A stretch of 64,000 nucleotides of DNA from Cyanobacteria bacterium FACHB-DQ100 (GCA_014695195.1 JACJNW010000022.1:1-64000), one strand, 5' to 3'. Positions 40,153 through 49,248 are shown, numbered from the stretch's first letter. Notes: a model not told the origin generated them from the sequence alone. Numbers and translations: made by a program.

Positions 40153-42024
40153 GTGTCTGTTTCTTCCAATGACTCCAGCCCTTCGGCATTCTCGACGGAG
40201 CCAATCGAGTCTGAGCGCTCCGAAAACGTGACCGACCCCGACCTGCCTAGTGTTGAGAAGGTAACTTCCTTGCCTGAACCAGCCCCCCATGAGCCTGAGT
40301 TTGATGGAGCAGCCAGAAGCATCACGCGGCGGCGCAAAGCTCCAGAAATTTTGCATTCCAATAAAGCGTATCGTTGGAACCGGGAGAAATACTCGCGGCA
40401 GCGCAGATTTATCGATATTTGGTCGTTCGTGCTGAAGTTGATGGGCGCGCGCTGGCTGTACACGAAGCGCTGGAGCTACAAGGGCGGAATCAGCGACGCG
40501 AAAAAAGCGGCTCGACGCAAATCTCTTGCCATCTGGATTCGAGAAACCTTACTGGATTTAGGTCCGACCTTCATCAAAATTGGTCAGCTCTTCTCAACGC
40601 GGGCAGATCTGTTTGCGAGTGAGTTTGTCGAGGAACTGTCTAAACTGCAAGATCGTGTGCCTGCATTCAGCTACGAACAGGTCGTTGCGATTATCGAACA
40701 GGATTTGGGCAAGTCGATCGAAGAACTCTATCGCAGCTTTGACCCGATTCCGCTTGCGGCTGCCAGCCTCGGTCAAGTACACCGCGCTCAACTGCACTCC
40801 GGCGAAGAAGTCGTTGTAAAAGTGCAGCGCCCTGCATTAAAGCAGTTATTTGAAATCGACTTGCAAATCCTCAAGGGCATCACTCGCTATTTTCAGAATC
40901 ACCCAGAGTGGGGCAAAGGACGCGATTGGATTGGCATTTACGAAGAATGCTGCAAAATCCTGTGGGAAGAAATCGACTACCTCAATGAAGGACGTAACGC
41001 CGATACATTTCGCCGAAATTTCCGGGGTCACGAGTGGGTTCATGTTCCGCGAGTCTACTGGCGCTACGCCTCTCCGCGTGTTCTGACCCTGGAATATATG
41101 CCCGGAATTAAGATCAGCCATTACGATGCGCTGGAGGCAGCAGGACTCGATCGCAAACTCCTCGCCCAACTGGGAGCCAGAGCCTACCTGCATCAACTTC
41201 TTGATGATGGCTTCTTTCATGCCGATCCGCATCCGGGAAATATTGCGGTGAGTCCCGATGGCGCACTAATTTTCTACGATTTCGGCATGATGGGACAAAT
41301 CAAGCCCATTACTCGCGAACGATTGCTCGATACATTCTTTGGAGTTGCTCAAAAAGACGGCGATCGCGTGGTGAAGTCGCTGATCGATCTGGGTGCGCTG
41401 GCTCCGACTGATGATATCGGCCCGGTGCGGCGCTCGGTTCAGTTCATGCTAGATCACTTCATGGATAAACCGTTTGAGGAACAATCGGTCAACGCTATCA
41501 GCGACGATTTGTATGAAATTGCGTATGATCAACCCTTCCGATTTCCTGCAACGTTTACCTTCGTCATGCGGGCATTCTCAACCTTAGAAGGAGTCGGCAA
41601 AGGACTCGACCCGGAATTTAACTTTATGGAGGTTGCAAAACCATTTGCAATGCAGCTTATGAGCAACGGAAATTCCCCGGATGGTGGACTTTTGAACGAA
41701 TTAAGTCGTCAAGCAGTACAAGTCAGTAGCACCGCATTCGGGCTACCGCGTCGAATTGAAGATACCCTCGACAAGCTAGAGCGCGGCGATTTGCGCGTCA
41801 GAGTTCGATCAACCGAAACCGATCGCATCTTGCGGCGCATCGGCGGCGTAAATGTAGGGACAAACTACACACTACTAACTTGTGCGTTTACGATTTCCTC
41901 AACCATTTTATTGGTGAATCAACTTTATTGGGTTGCCGGAATTGTCGCGATCGCTGCGGTAGTTAGCGGAATCGCTCTGATTCGATTGATGATGAAGCTC
42001 GATCGGTTCGATCGAATGCCTTAA
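40153..42024 (+). CDS. ABC1/UbiB family atypical kinase
   Basis: The GTG at 40153 was preferred; an in-frame TTG at 40141 is possible, and neither has a strong ribosome-binding site. The protein has about 623 residues. The ABC1 core has the family KxGQ motif in FIKIGQLFSTRADLF, AAASLGQVHRAQL as the Ala-rich nucleotide loop, EIDYLNEGRNADTF, HADPHPGNIAV and FYDFGMMG. A C-terminal hydrophobic pair (YTLLTCAFTISSTILLV, WVAGIVAIAAVVSGIAL) anchors it in the membrane. The family supports quinone and prenyl-lipid metabolism in bacteria and plastids. The N-terminal 60 residues are acidic and disordered. Confidence 0.9.
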   Translation: MSVSSNDSSPSAFSTEPIESERSENVTDPDLPSVEKVTSLPEPAPHEPEFDGAARSITRRRKAPEILHSNKAYRWNREKYSRQRRFIDIWSFVLKLMGARWLYTKRWSYKGGISDAKKAARRKSLAIWIRETLLDLGPTFIKIGQLFSTRADLFASEFVEELSKLQDRVPAFSYEQVVAIIEQDLGKSIEELYRSFDPIPLAAASLGQVHRAQLHSGEEVVVKVQRPALKQLFEIDLQILKGITRYFQNHPEWGKGRDWIGIYEECCKILWEEIDYLNEGRNADTFRRNFRGHEWVHVPRVYWRYASPRVLTLEYMPGIKISHYDALEAAGLDRKLLAQLGARAYLHQLLDDGFFHADPHPGNIAVSPDGALIFYDFGMMGQIKPITRERLLDTFFGVAQKDGDRVVKSLIDLGALAPTDDIGPVRRSVQFMLDHFMDKPFEEQSVNAISDDLYEIAYDQPFRFPATFTFVMRAFSTLEGVGKGLDPEFNFMEVAKPFAMQLMSNGNSPDGGLLNELSRQAVQVSSTAFGLPRRIEDTLDKLERGDLRVRVRSTETDRILRRIGGVNVGTNYTLLTCAFTISSTILLVNQLYWVAGIVAIAAVVSGIALIRLMMKLDRFDRMP

Positions 42025-42118
42025 ATGAATGGTGTGTTTGTGGGGCGAGGTGTGAATACTTAGACTCAGAGTAAATTTAACTTAGCTTCGACGCTTTTTA
42101 CCCGATACGCTGAACACC

Positions 42119-42844
42119 ATGAAACGCTTCTTTACTGCAGGGATGACTGATACCGGACTGATCCGATCTGTCAACCAAGACGCTTATTCTGTCGATCCAG
42201 ATGAGCGATTTTTCATTGTCACTGATGGTATGGGTGGACACGCAGGCGGACAAGAAGCCAGTCGCATCGCGATAGAGACGATGCAAGCAGTTCTGACGCA
42301 GCAGTGGGAAACCGATCTCGATTCGGAAACGCTGTTGCAGCAAGCAGTCTTAGAGGCGAATCAAGCCATTCTCAAGGATCAGCGCCTCCACCCGGAACGA
42401 GCAGATATGGGAACTACGGCAGTTGCGGTGATTTTCCGGGATGACCAACCGCTTTATACCCATATTGGAGATTCGCGACTATATCGACTGCGAGGAGCTA
42501 AACTCGAACAAATCACCGAAGACCATACTTGGGTCGCAAGAGCAATGCGCCTCGGTGAAATTACGCCGGATCAAGCGCGAGTCCATCCCATGCGCCACGT
42601 CTTAGCTCAATGTTTAGGACGACCTGAATTAGAAACCGTAGAAGTACGATCGCTCTCCGTGCAGTCGGGCGATCGTTTGCTGCTCTGTAGCGACGGACTG
42701 ACCGAAGAACTCTCTGATCAACTCATCGCGAACCATCTGAAATCAATTCGAGCCTGCGAAAAGGCAGCCACTGCGTTGATTAATGCAGCAAAAGATCGCG
42801 GCGGACGAGACAATATCACTGTGGTGATTGTCGCAATTCCGTAA
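42119..42844 (+). CDS. PP2C-family serine/threonine phosphatase (Stp1-like)
   Basis: The 241-residue protein has the bacterial PP2C motifs: RSVNQDAY, FFIVTDGMGGHAGGQEAS, MGTTAVAV, THIGDSRLYRLR, LLLCSDGLTEEL and GGRDNITVVIV, so the metal-binding Asp residues are all present. It removes phosphate from Ser/Thr sites in a cytosolic signalling network. It follows the ABC1-kinase gene by about 95 bases. Its partner kinase cannot be the upstream pseudokinase if that protein is inactive. Confidence 0.92.
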   Translation: MKRFFTAGMTDTGLIRSVNQDAYSVDPDERFFIVTDGMGGHAGGQEASRIAIETMQAVLTQQWETDLDSETLLQQAVLEANQAILKDQRLHPERADMGTTAVAVIFRDDQPLYTHIGDSRLYRLRGAKLEQITEDHTWVARAMRLGEITPDQARVHPMRHVLAQCLGRPELETVEVRSLSVQSGDRLLLCSDGLTEELSDQLIANHLKSIRACEKAATALINAAKDRGGRDNITVVIVAIP

Positions 42845-42894
42845 TCTGAATCTGCTTTATCACCATCACTCTAAAGTAAGATTCTGGCAATCTG

Positions 42895-42910
42895 TGTACG
42901 AAACCGTACA
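42895..42910. promoter_or_regulatory. perfect inverted repeat upstream of the receiver gene
   Basis: TGTACG (42895-42900), spacer AAAC and CGTACA (42905-42910) form a 6-4-6 palindrome about 75 bases before the receiver gene. It looks like a dimer-binding operator. The spacing does not fit the cyanobacterial LexA box. Confidence 0.45.
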
Positions 42911-42985
42911 GACAGAAATTCACGCTGCCCGATACCGTAGCTCTTAGCGAATGTAAGCAGCGAGAGTATTTACTCTGCCTGGACT

Positions 42986-43450
42986 ATGGCTCTTTCTCCT
43001 CAGCGGGTTCAACTGATTGGCTCAAAATCTTACATGGATACCTTTCCCCTACAAGCCCTGCGGATCTTGGTCGTAGATGATAATCAAGATTCGCGAGAAA
43101 TGATGATCGCGGCACTTGAAGCAGAAGGAGCAGAAGTCATTGCGGCTGAGTCTGTCCAAGCAGCCTTGATCACCTTATCGACTTGGAAACCCAATCTTCT
43201 CATTAGCGACATTCGGATGCCCGATGCTGATGGATATAGCTTTCTAAAAGCGCTACGATCTCGATCGATTACTATCCCTGCGATCGCGGTGACTGCATTT
43301 GCCCGCGAAGACGATCGTCAAGAAGCCCTCGCCGCCGGATACCAATCGCACTTATCGAAGCCAATTGATCTCGAACTGCTCTACAGCACAATCGCCACGC
43401 TGATTCGGGAGTCTGGTGCTCAATGTCGCATTTGCGACCAAAAGGAATAG
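42986..43450 (+). CDS. single-domain response regulator
   Basis: The 154-residue protein is one receiver: LRILVVDDNQDSRE, acceptor Asp in LLISDIRMPDADGY, Thr in IAVTAFAR and Lys in HLSKPID. There is no output domain. A second start at ATG 43034 would remove 16 residues outside the fold; neither site has a clear ribosome-binding site. The receiver resembles the C-terminal receivers of hybrid kinases. The short Cys-containing end (AQCRICDQKE) is odd for a receiver. Confidence 0.85.
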   Translation: MALSPQRVQLIGSKSYMDTFPLQALRILVVDDNQDSREMMIAALEAEGAEVIAAESVQAALITLSTWKPNLLISDIRMPDADGYSFLKALRSRSITIPAIAVTAFAREDDRQEALAAGYQSHLSKPIDLELLYSTIATLIRESGAQCRICDQKE

Positions 43451-43630
43451 CTAAATCTCGGCTAGTTCCTCAACTCTGCCCATCTATAGAGAGGATAGAG
43501 AGATAGATACGATACGATAGCGGTCATATTCACTGAAGCAAAATTTTATAAACAACAGGCGTGAGACGCTAGCATTTTAGCCCGCTCTTTTGAGCTACCG
43601 TCCAGTCGTCTCTTGTTGCTCGATTTACCC

Positions 43631-44404
43631 ATGACTAGAGATTTCACCGATTCTGTAGCTCCAGATGTTCAACGGGCAACCAGTCTACGGTGGCTCCTGC
43701 AAGCCATGTCTCCGCCCTGCAACCAACTCCTAACCGCACTTCCTTCAGGCGATTACGAGCGTCTGACTCTACTTCTAGAACCTGTTACCCTGTCCTTGGG
43801 CCAAGTTCTTTATGAACCGAATCAATCCATTGAGTACGCCTACTTTCCCACCACCGCTGTTATTTCCCACTTGAATGTGATGGAGGGCGGGCGAGAAGTC
43901 GAAACTGTCACGATCGGCAACGAAGGAATGATTGGCGTTCCGCTCATTCTGGGAACCGATCACATTCCGACGCGAGCGATCGTTCAAATTCCTGGTACGG
44001 CGCTTCGTGTTTCTGCAAAAGCCATTCAAGCTGAACTCAGTGTGAGCCGATCGCTGCAATTTCTCTTGCTGCGCTACATTCAGACGCTGATGAATCAGAT
44101 TGCCCAAAATCTTGCCTGCACTCAATTGCATTCGAGCCAAGAACGCTGCTGCTACTTGTTGCTATTAACGCATGATCGTCTGGGAGAGCCAATCTTGCCG
44201 CTTACCCACGACCTACTTTCCCGAATGGTGGGAGTGCGGCGCGATCGCATCGGCGAAATTATTGACACGCTAGAGCGGGCTGGATTAATTCAGCATCAGC
44301 GCGGTCGTTTGACCCTTTTGGATCGATCAGGCTTAGAATCTGCGGCGTGTGAATGCTACCAAATTTTACGATCGCAGTTTGACCAACCGTTTGAAGAGCT
44401 GTGA
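43631..44404 (+). CDS. Crp/Fnr family transcriptional regulator (first of a tandem pair)
   Basis: The ATG at 43631 was chosen; the longer frame would start with TTG. The protein has 257 residues. A cyclic-nucleotide-binding-like beta barrel spans about 35-160 (LTLSLGQVLYEPNQSIEYAYF; VTIGNEGMIGVPLIL), then a winged helix (LTHDLLSRMVGVRRDRIGEII). The phosphate-binding cassette of true CRP is not clear. It ends with a CECYQ motif shared by the next gene. It lies about 120 bases before a close paralogue, so one duplication is likely. The ligand and targets are unknown. Confidence 0.88.
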   Translation: MTRDFTDSVAPDVQRATSLRWLLQAMSPPCNQLLTALPSGDYERLTLLLEPVTLSLGQVLYEPNQSIEYAYFPTTAVISHLNVMEGGREVETVTIGNEGMIGVPLILGTDHIPTRAIVQIPGTALRVSAKAIQAELSVSRSLQFLLLRYIQTLMNQIAQNLACTQLHSSQERCCYLLLLTHDRLGEPILPLTHDLLSRMVGVRRDRIGEIIDTLERAGLIQHQRGRLTLLDRSGLESAACECYQILRSQFDQPFEEL

Positions 44405-44524
44405 TAAACCACCCTGATCCTATGTACGGTAAGGGACAGACAACGGTGACACAAGACTTATACCTTAGAAACCGCATTCGGATTGCGGTCTGAGTGGTTG
44501 TGTGTCGCGGGTCTGTTGGCTTTC

Positions 44525-45256
44525 ATGCCTCAAAATCGTTCTCGTCCTACTCAAAATAAACTCTTACGCGCTCTGTCCCAAGAAGAGTACGAGCAACTGT
44601 CGCCGCATTTGGAGTTTGTCACACTGCCGTTCAAGCACGTCTTGTATGAGCCGCATCAGCCTGTTGATTATGTGTATTTCCTCAATCATGGTGTTGTTTC
44701 AATGGTGACGATTACCGAAGAGGGAGAAACGGTCGAAGCGGCGACGATCGGCAATGAGGGCATGGCGGGCATTCATGTTTTACTGGGGGTGAATCACCTC
44801 TCGCTACAAGCAATCGCGCAAGTGGCAGGCAACGGAATGCGAATGCGAGTCGATGCGTTCCGCCGAGTCGTCACACCTGACACTCGGTTATATGAGCTAC
44901 TGTTGCGCTACATTCAGGCGTTAATTAGCCAACTGTCCCAAACGGTTGCCTGTAATCGGTTGCATTCGGTTGAGGAGCGCTGTTGTCGCTGGTTGCTGAT
45001 GTGTCACGATCGCGTCCCGACCGACGAGTTTTTTCTCACTCAAGAATTATTGTCTCAGATGCTGGGAGTCCGGCGGGCGAGTGTGAGTGTTGTGGCAGCG
45101 ATTTTGCAAAAAGCGGGACTAATCACCTACAGTCGCGGCAGAATTCGGATTCTCGATCGCCAAGGACTCGAATCTGCCTCTTGCGAGTGCTATCACTTAG
45201 TCAAGATAGAATTCGATCGGTTGTTAGGCGACGAGCTAAGAGATTCGGAAGATTAA
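44525..45256 (+). CDS. Crp/Fnr family transcriptional regulator (second of a tandem pair)
   Basis: The ATG at 44525 gives 243 residues; upstream in-frame codons begin with TTG. It has the same layout as the gene before it: a beta barrel (VTLPFKHVLYEPHQPVDYVYF; AATIGNEGMAGIHVLLG), a dimer helix, and a winged helix with LTQELLSQMLGVRRASVSVVA. The C-terminal SASCECYHL matches the partner's end. The two are related paralogues rather than recent copies, since many positions differ. Different effectors or overlapping targets are both possible. Confidence 0.88.
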   Translation: MPQNRSRPTQNKLLRALSQEEYEQLSPHLEFVTLPFKHVLYEPHQPVDYVYFLNHGVVSMVTITEEGETVEAATIGNEGMAGIHVLLGVNHLSLQAIAQVAGNGMRMRVDAFRRVVTPDTRLYELLLRYIQALISQLSQTVACNRLHSVEERCCRWLLMCHDRVPTDEFFLTQELLSQMLGVRRASVSVVAAILQKAGLITYSRGRIRILDRQGLESASCECYHLVKIEFDRLLGDELRDSED

Positions 45257-45313
45257 ACTGCAAAAACCGAAATAATTCAGAAGAATTTCAAAGACTCGAT
45301 AAAGATGTCCTTA

Positions 45314-45357
45314 GTGGAATAGTCGAGGTATCCGTAAGATTGCTAGGATGCCCCCAC
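45314..45357 (+). other. possible structured RNA element between crp paralogue and metK
   Basis: GGTATCC (45327-45333) pairs with GGATGCC (45346-45352), and outer GTGG (45314-45317) with CCAC (45354-45357). It lies upstream of the metK promoter, so it may belong to the 3' end of the preceding transcript or to an unknown RNA. The rest of the 308 bases between the genes holds no recognisable gene. Confidence 0.3.
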
Positions 45358-45497
45358 GGAGATTAGAACTATCATGTCAGAGCGCGGCGATTGAGAAAAT
45401 GCTGCCCAAAAGGACTGCATTTGTTTGAAAATAGAGAAAAAAGGTTCCGCTTGCGTTAATCTCTATCTCGCGTTCAAACCTCCTTCCCAAAGCTGAG

Positions 45498-45506
45498 TGA
45501 TATAAT
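45498..45506 (+). promoter_or_regulatory. extended -10 promoter of metK
   Basis: TGATATAAT is a perfect extended -10 (TGn plus TATAAT at 45501-45506). No -35 is visible at the usual distance, as often with extended -10 promoters. It lies about 60 bases before the metK start. Confidence 0.6.
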
Positions 45507-45564
45507 TCCCGCACCTGTATTCAGGCTGACTGTTTCACACCTTTAGATAGAAAGGAGATTGCCC

Positions 45565-46821
45565 TTGTCCCGTCGTTATTTTTTTACGTCTGAGTCCGTC
45601 ACTGAAGGACATCCAGACAAGATTTGCGACCAGATTTCTGACACGATTTTAGATGCGCTTCTAAGCCAAGATCCGAGCAGTCGGGTTGCGGCTGAAGTCG
45701 TTGTCAACACAGGGTTGGTTCTCATTACAGGTGAGATCACCACCCAAGCAAATGTCAATTACATCGATCTTGCTCGCAAAAAAATCGCTGAAATCGGTTA
45801 TACCGGAGCCGAGAACGGATTTAGCGCCAATAGCTGCGCTGTGATGATCGCACTTGATGAACAATCCCCGGACATCGCTCAAGGCGTTGACACCGCTCAA
45901 GAAAGCCGCGAACATCTCAGTCAAGAAGCGCTCGATGCGATCGGGGCTGGCGACCAAGGCATTATGTTTGGGTTTGCCTGCAACGAAACGCCAGAATTGA
46001 TGCCGCTCCCAATTTGTTTAGCACACCGGATTTCTCGTAAGCTTGCCGCCGTTCGCAAAACGGGTCAACTGCCCTATCTGCGTCCCGACGGTAAAACTCA
46101 AGTCACTATTCTTTACGAAGACGATCGACCCGTTGGCATCGATACAATTTTAGTTTCGACGCAGCATACCGCCACGATCGGCGACATTAGCGACGAAGTT
46201 GCGATCCAAGAAAAGATTAAAGCAGATCTCTGGGCACTCGTAGTAGAGCCTTGCTTTGCGGATATCGACGTGAAGCCTGACGAAAACACTCGATTCTTGG
46301 TGAACCCCACAGGCAAATTTGTCATTGGTGGGCCTCAAGGCGATTCTGGCTTGACCGGGCGGAAAATCATCGTTGATACTTACGGCGGTTATTCGCGTCA
46401 TGGTGGCGGTGCATTCTCTGGAAAAGATCCCACCAAAGTCGATCGCAGTGCTGCATATGCAGCACGATATGCCGCGAAAAACATCGTTGCAGCCGGTTTA
46501 GCTGACAAGTGCGAAGTTCAGTTAAGCTATGCGATCGGTGTGGCGCGCCCCGTCAGCATCATGATCGAAACCTTCGGCACCGGCAAGGTGAGCGATGAAG
46601 TCTTGCTGTCATTGGTGCAGGAGAATTTTGATCTGCGTCCAGCAGGCATTATTCAGGCGTTCGGCTTGCGGACGCTTCCTGGAGAGCGCGGTGGTCGTTT
46701 CTACCAAGATGTTGCCGCCTACGGTCATTTTGGTCGTCCTGATCTCGAACTGCCTTGGGAGCAAACGGATAAGGCTGCACTGTTAAAGGAAGCTGCTTTA
46801 TCGACGACCGCAATTAGCTAA
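45565..46821 (+). CDS. metK: S-adenosylmethionine synthetase
   Basis: The ribosome-binding site AAGGAG (45551-45556) lies 8 bases before TTG 45565, which gives (M)[18 protein letters not shown] as in relatives; the TTG at 45559 is too close to it. The protein has 418 residues. It has GHPDK, the P-loop-like [10 protein letters not shown] and the active-site loop [16 protein letters not shown]. It makes SAM from methionine and ATP for methylation, including the RNA methyltransferase in this window. A terminator follows. Confidence 0.96.
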   Translation: MSRRYFFTSESVTEGHPDKICDQISDTILDALLSQDPSSRVAAEVVVNTGLVLITGEITTQANVNYIDLARKKIAEIGYTGAENGFSANSCAVMIALDEQSPDIAQGVDTAQESREHLSQEALDAIGAGDQGIMFGFACNETPELMPLPICLAHRISRKLAAVRKTGQLPYLRPDGKTQVTILYEDDRPVGIDTILVSTQHTATIGDISDEVAIQEKIKADLWALVVEPCFADIDVKPDENTRFLVNPTGKFVIGGPQGDSGLTGRKIIVDTYGGYSRHGGGAFSGKDPTKVDRSAAYAARYAAKNIVAAGLADKCEVQLSYAIGVARPVSIMIETFGTGKVSDEVLLSLVQENFDLRPAGIIQAFGLRTLPGERGGRFYQDVAAYGHFGRPDLELPWEQTDKAALLKEAALSTTAIS

Positions 46822-46838
46822 AAGGTTCGATTCAATCT

Positions 46839-46874
46839 GCCCCCAAGAGACTGCTCTCTGGGGGCTATTTTTTG
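46839..46874 (+). terminator. intrinsic terminator after metK
   Basis: GCCCCC (46839-46844) pairs with GGGGGC (46860-46865) and AGAGA with TCTCT inside, followed by TATTTTTTG. Confidence 0.88.
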
Positions 46875-47007
46875 TTCCAAGCTGAAATTCTGATGGAAAC
46901 TGCACAATTAAACAGAATTTACGATCGTCCCCTAGTTTCTTTGGTAGGAGTCTTCCCTTAAAATTAAGGCGGAATTGCACTGTGAAAAAGCGTAAATTAC
47001 TAGCCCT

Positions 47008-47967
47008 ATGAGAATTCTTGCCCTCGTTCCTGGTGGAATAGGCGATCAAATCCTATTTTTTCCAACCTTAGACGATCTAAGAGCGACCTATCCCGATGCT
47101 CAAATCGATGTTGTTGTTGAGCCAAGAGCGAAGGCAGCCTACCGCATTTCTAAATCCGTTAACGATATCATTCTGTTTGATTTCAAAGGCAGTAACAGTC
47201 TGTCGGACTGGAGCAATTTGCTTGGGGTACTGCGAGATCGCGAATACGATGTCGCAATTTCTCTCGGTCAGCGCTGGGGGATTGGCTTCCTGCTGTGGCT
47301 GAGCGGCATTGAAACTCGTGTTGGATACGACAGCGGAGCTAAAACCTTTTTTACGAGAACCATCCCGCTTAATCAAAATCAGTATGCGGCGGCGATGTAT
47401 CACGACTTGCTGAAGGGCATAGGCATCGATCGTCCCGTCTCTGACATTGCAATCAGCGTTCCAGCAAAAGATTTGGAGTGGTCGGATGCTGAGCGCAAAC
47501 GGCTTGGGCTGCAAGATGGCGGATACGTTTTGATTCATCCTGGAGCAAGCCAACTTTCCCAGCGTAAGGGAATCGATAAGATTTATCCGGCTGAAAACTG
47601 GAAAAAAATTATCCAGGACTTTCAGCAAAAGCAGCCAGATTTACCGATCGTTCTGATTAAAGGTGAGGAAGATGCAGCGATCGTCGCTCAATTAGCGGCG
47701 CTATGTCCTGGAATTAAGGTGACTGCACCCGAAAATACTGGGCAACTGGTTGCAATGGTGGCAGGGGCGAGCTTGATGCTTTGTACTGATAGCGCACCGA
47801 TGCACATTGCAATCGCAGCTCAAACGTTTACCTTGGCATTGTTTGGCGCAACTGATCCAGAGAAGCTTCTACCTAAGAGCGATCGAGTGACAGCGATCAA
47901 ATCTCCAACAGGCAAAATGGCAGATATTTCACCGCAAATGGTACTTGATCGCGTTTGGGGCGGTTAG
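47008..47967 (+). CDS. glycosyltransferase family 9 protein (heptosyltransferase-like)
   Basis: The 319-residue protein has the GT9 two-domain GT-B fold: MRILALVPGGIGDQILFFP at the start, YVLIHPGASQLSQRKGI at the second domain, and LMLCTDSAPMHIAIAAQTFTLALFG, the typical donor-site block. GT9 enzymes add heptose or related sugars to lipopolysaccharide cores. In cyanobacteria, whose LPS often lacks heptose, the acceptor is uncertain. Its 3' end overlaps the facing pentapeptide-repeat gene by 4 bases. Confidence 0.88.
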   Translation: MRILALVPGGIGDQILFFPTLDDLRATYPDAQIDVVVEPRAKAAYRISKSVNDIILFDFKGSNSLSDWSNLLGVLRDREYDVAISLGQRWGIGFLLWLSGIETRVGYDSGAKTFFTRTIPLNQNQYAAAMYHDLLKGIGIDRPVSDIAISVPAKDLEWSDAERKRLGLQDGGYVLIHPGASQLSQRKGIDKIYPAENWKKIIQDFQQKQPDLPIVLIKGEEDAAIVAQLAALCPGIKVTAPENTGQLVAMVAGASLMLCTDSAPMHIAIAAQTFTLALFGATDPEKLLPKSDRVTAIKSPTGKMADISPQMVLDRVWGG

Positions 47968-48398
47968 TATTCGCCACCTGCCGAAATGCCGCTACCGTAA
48001 ATCTCCGCGTTTCTGATATTGATGCCATTGAGAACTGCGCCGAGCGTCTGCGCGTTAATCAGGCTAGCACCAGATAGATTTGCATCGGTAAGATTGGCAT
48101 AATCAAGGGTGGCATTGCTCAGATAGGTAGTCGTGAGATTTGCATTTTTCAAATTTGCGCCTGTTAAGTCTGCACCCTCAAGATTCGCACCTGTGAGATT
48201 CGCACCTTCAAGATTGGCGTTTCGCAAATCAGCGCCCAACACATGGATTTCTTTCAAGTCTGCGCCTGCAAGATTACAACCGGAACATTCTCCGGTTGTG
48301 AGCAGTCGTTGAACGTGCTGAGGATCGGCTGCTTTCCCTGGTGCTGAGATCGAGACGACAGCGAGACAAGCGAGTGTAATTCCAACTTTTGCAAACAT
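47964..48398 (-). CDS. secreted pentapeptide-repeat protein
   Basis: The ATG at 48398 has GGAGGA 7-8 bases upstream and gives 144 residues. A signal peptide (cleavage near GKAA, about residue 24) is followed by a short Cys-containing part (GECSGCNLAGADL) and about 80 residues of A(N/D)LxG pentapeptide repeats forming a beta helix. It probably sits in the periplasm or thylakoid lumen. Many cyanobacteria have such lumenal proteins of unknown role; the two Cys may form a disulfide. Confidence 0.88.
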   Translation of the reverse strand: MFAKVGITLACLAVVSISAPGKAADPQHVQRLLTTGECSGCNLAGADLKEIHVLGADLRNANLEGANLTGANLEGADLTGANLKNANLTTTYLSNATLDYANLTDANLSGASLINAQTLGAVLNGINIRNAEIYGSGISAGGEY

Positions 48399-48653
48399 AA
48401 AAGTATCCTCCAAAAATTGAGTGGAGCGAGCCTATCAACAAGGTAAAGTAGCAGTCTTATTTATTACTTCAAGCGTAGACAAACGAGTTCCAGAAAACCT
48501 CATTCTCTGGATGTCATTCGATCGGATGAATTGTGGAAAAAGTACGAACACCCTGATCGAGACAAGACAAATTCTAAGTTTTGTTGAAGCTGCTAAGAAT
48601 TTGGGCTTATCTTTATTTTGGCAAACTTTTTCTGCGGTGGCAAAGTCCCTCAG

Positions 48654-48683
48654 CTTCTTCTAACAATTCTTCTTCTAACAATT
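48654..48683. repeat. perfect 15-bp tandem duplication
   Basis: CTTCTTCTAACAATT occurs twice in direct succession (48654-48668, 48669-48683) in the 380 bases between the pentapeptide-repeat gene and the gene at 48778. The rest of this gap, apart from the inverted repeat at 48733-48755, holds nothing I recognise; a short frame at 48421-48663 has no family match. Confidence 0.85.
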
Positions 48684-48732
48684 GAAAGTGCAATCAAAAC
48701 CGCACTATGACACTCATAAATTTGATAAAATT

Positions 48733-48755
48733 TAACATCATCACTATTGATGTTA
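48733..48755. promoter_or_regulatory. perfect 8-bp inverted repeat, probable operator
   Basis: TAACATCA (48733-48740) and TGATGTTA (48748-48755) are perfect inverted copies 7 bases apart, 22 bases before the ATG at 48778 and just upstream of the ribosome-binding site AGGAG. A dimeric repressor site or an mRNA hairpin are both possible. Confidence 0.5.
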
Positions 48756-48777
48756 CGCTCAGCAGTTAGGAGACCTC

Positions 48778-49191
48778 ATGACCGGATTCATTCGAGGATT
48801 ATTTTCAAAATCTAAATCGAACGAGACAGAAGCACCCGTAGAACGTCCGAAGAAAGAGAAAGCCGAGCGTCCGAAAAAAGAAAGCGCTGCCTTCTTTCTG
48901 GAAGCTACTGAAGCTCAGACGTTTGGCAATTCGGAGTATATGAAGGCATCTAAAAGGATTCGACGGACTTTCCCTAAAACAGTGGACAGTCCAGACGAGA
49001 AGGAATACATCCAAGAGCTTTCTGCTATGGGTCGCGTGACTCCGGGTAAAGCCAAAGTAGAAATTGTTGATCCGAAGCAAGAAGCTAAATCGTCTCCAAC
49101 TGCTCCGATCGAGGATGCGGCTGCTCAACGTCGAAAAGCTGCGTCGGATATGGATATGTTCCGCAAGATGGCGAAAGACATTCGTAAATAG
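48778..49191 (+). CDS. conserved small basic hypothetical protein
   Basis: The 137-residue protein follows a good ribosome-binding site (AGGAG, 6 bases). It starts MTGFIRGLFSKSKSNETEAP, is rich in Lys, Glu and Pro, and has a short conserved-looking core AAFFLEATEAQTFGNSEYMKASKRIRRTFPKT and an end RRKAASDMDMFRKMAKDIRK. There is no signal peptide or membrane helix. I do not recognise a domain. A terminator follows at 49214-49248, and an inverted repeat upstream suggests specific regulation. Confidence 0.7.
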   Translation: MTGFIRGLFSKSKSNETEAPVERPKKEKAERPKKESAAFFLEATEAQTFGNSEYMKASKRIRRTFPKTVDSPDEKEYIQELSAMGRVTPGKAKVEIVDPKQEAKSSPTAPIEDAAAQRRKAASDMDMFRKMAKDIRK

Positions 49192-49213
49192 TTCGGGTGC
49201 TTGTGGTGTTATC

Positions 49214-49248
49214 ATCTCCAGTTTCCTTGCGAAATTGGAGATTTTTAT
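49214..49248 (+). terminator. intrinsic terminator after the small protein gene
   Basis: ATCTCCA (49214-49220) pairs with TGGAGAT (49236-49242), followed by TTTTATTG. Confidence 0.75.

Noticed and set aside
42895-42910. LexA box
   Set aside because: The GTAC half sites are 6 bases apart instead of the 4 expected for the cyanobacterial LexA consensus.
45257-45564. SAM riboswitch before metK
   Set aside because: The visible stems do not show the core of any SAM riboswitch class that I recognise, and the stable stem lies upstream of the promoter.
48421-48663. 80-codon plus-strand frame between the pentapeptide-repeat gene and the gene at 48778
   Set aside because: Non-ATG beginning, no ribosome-binding site and no family match.
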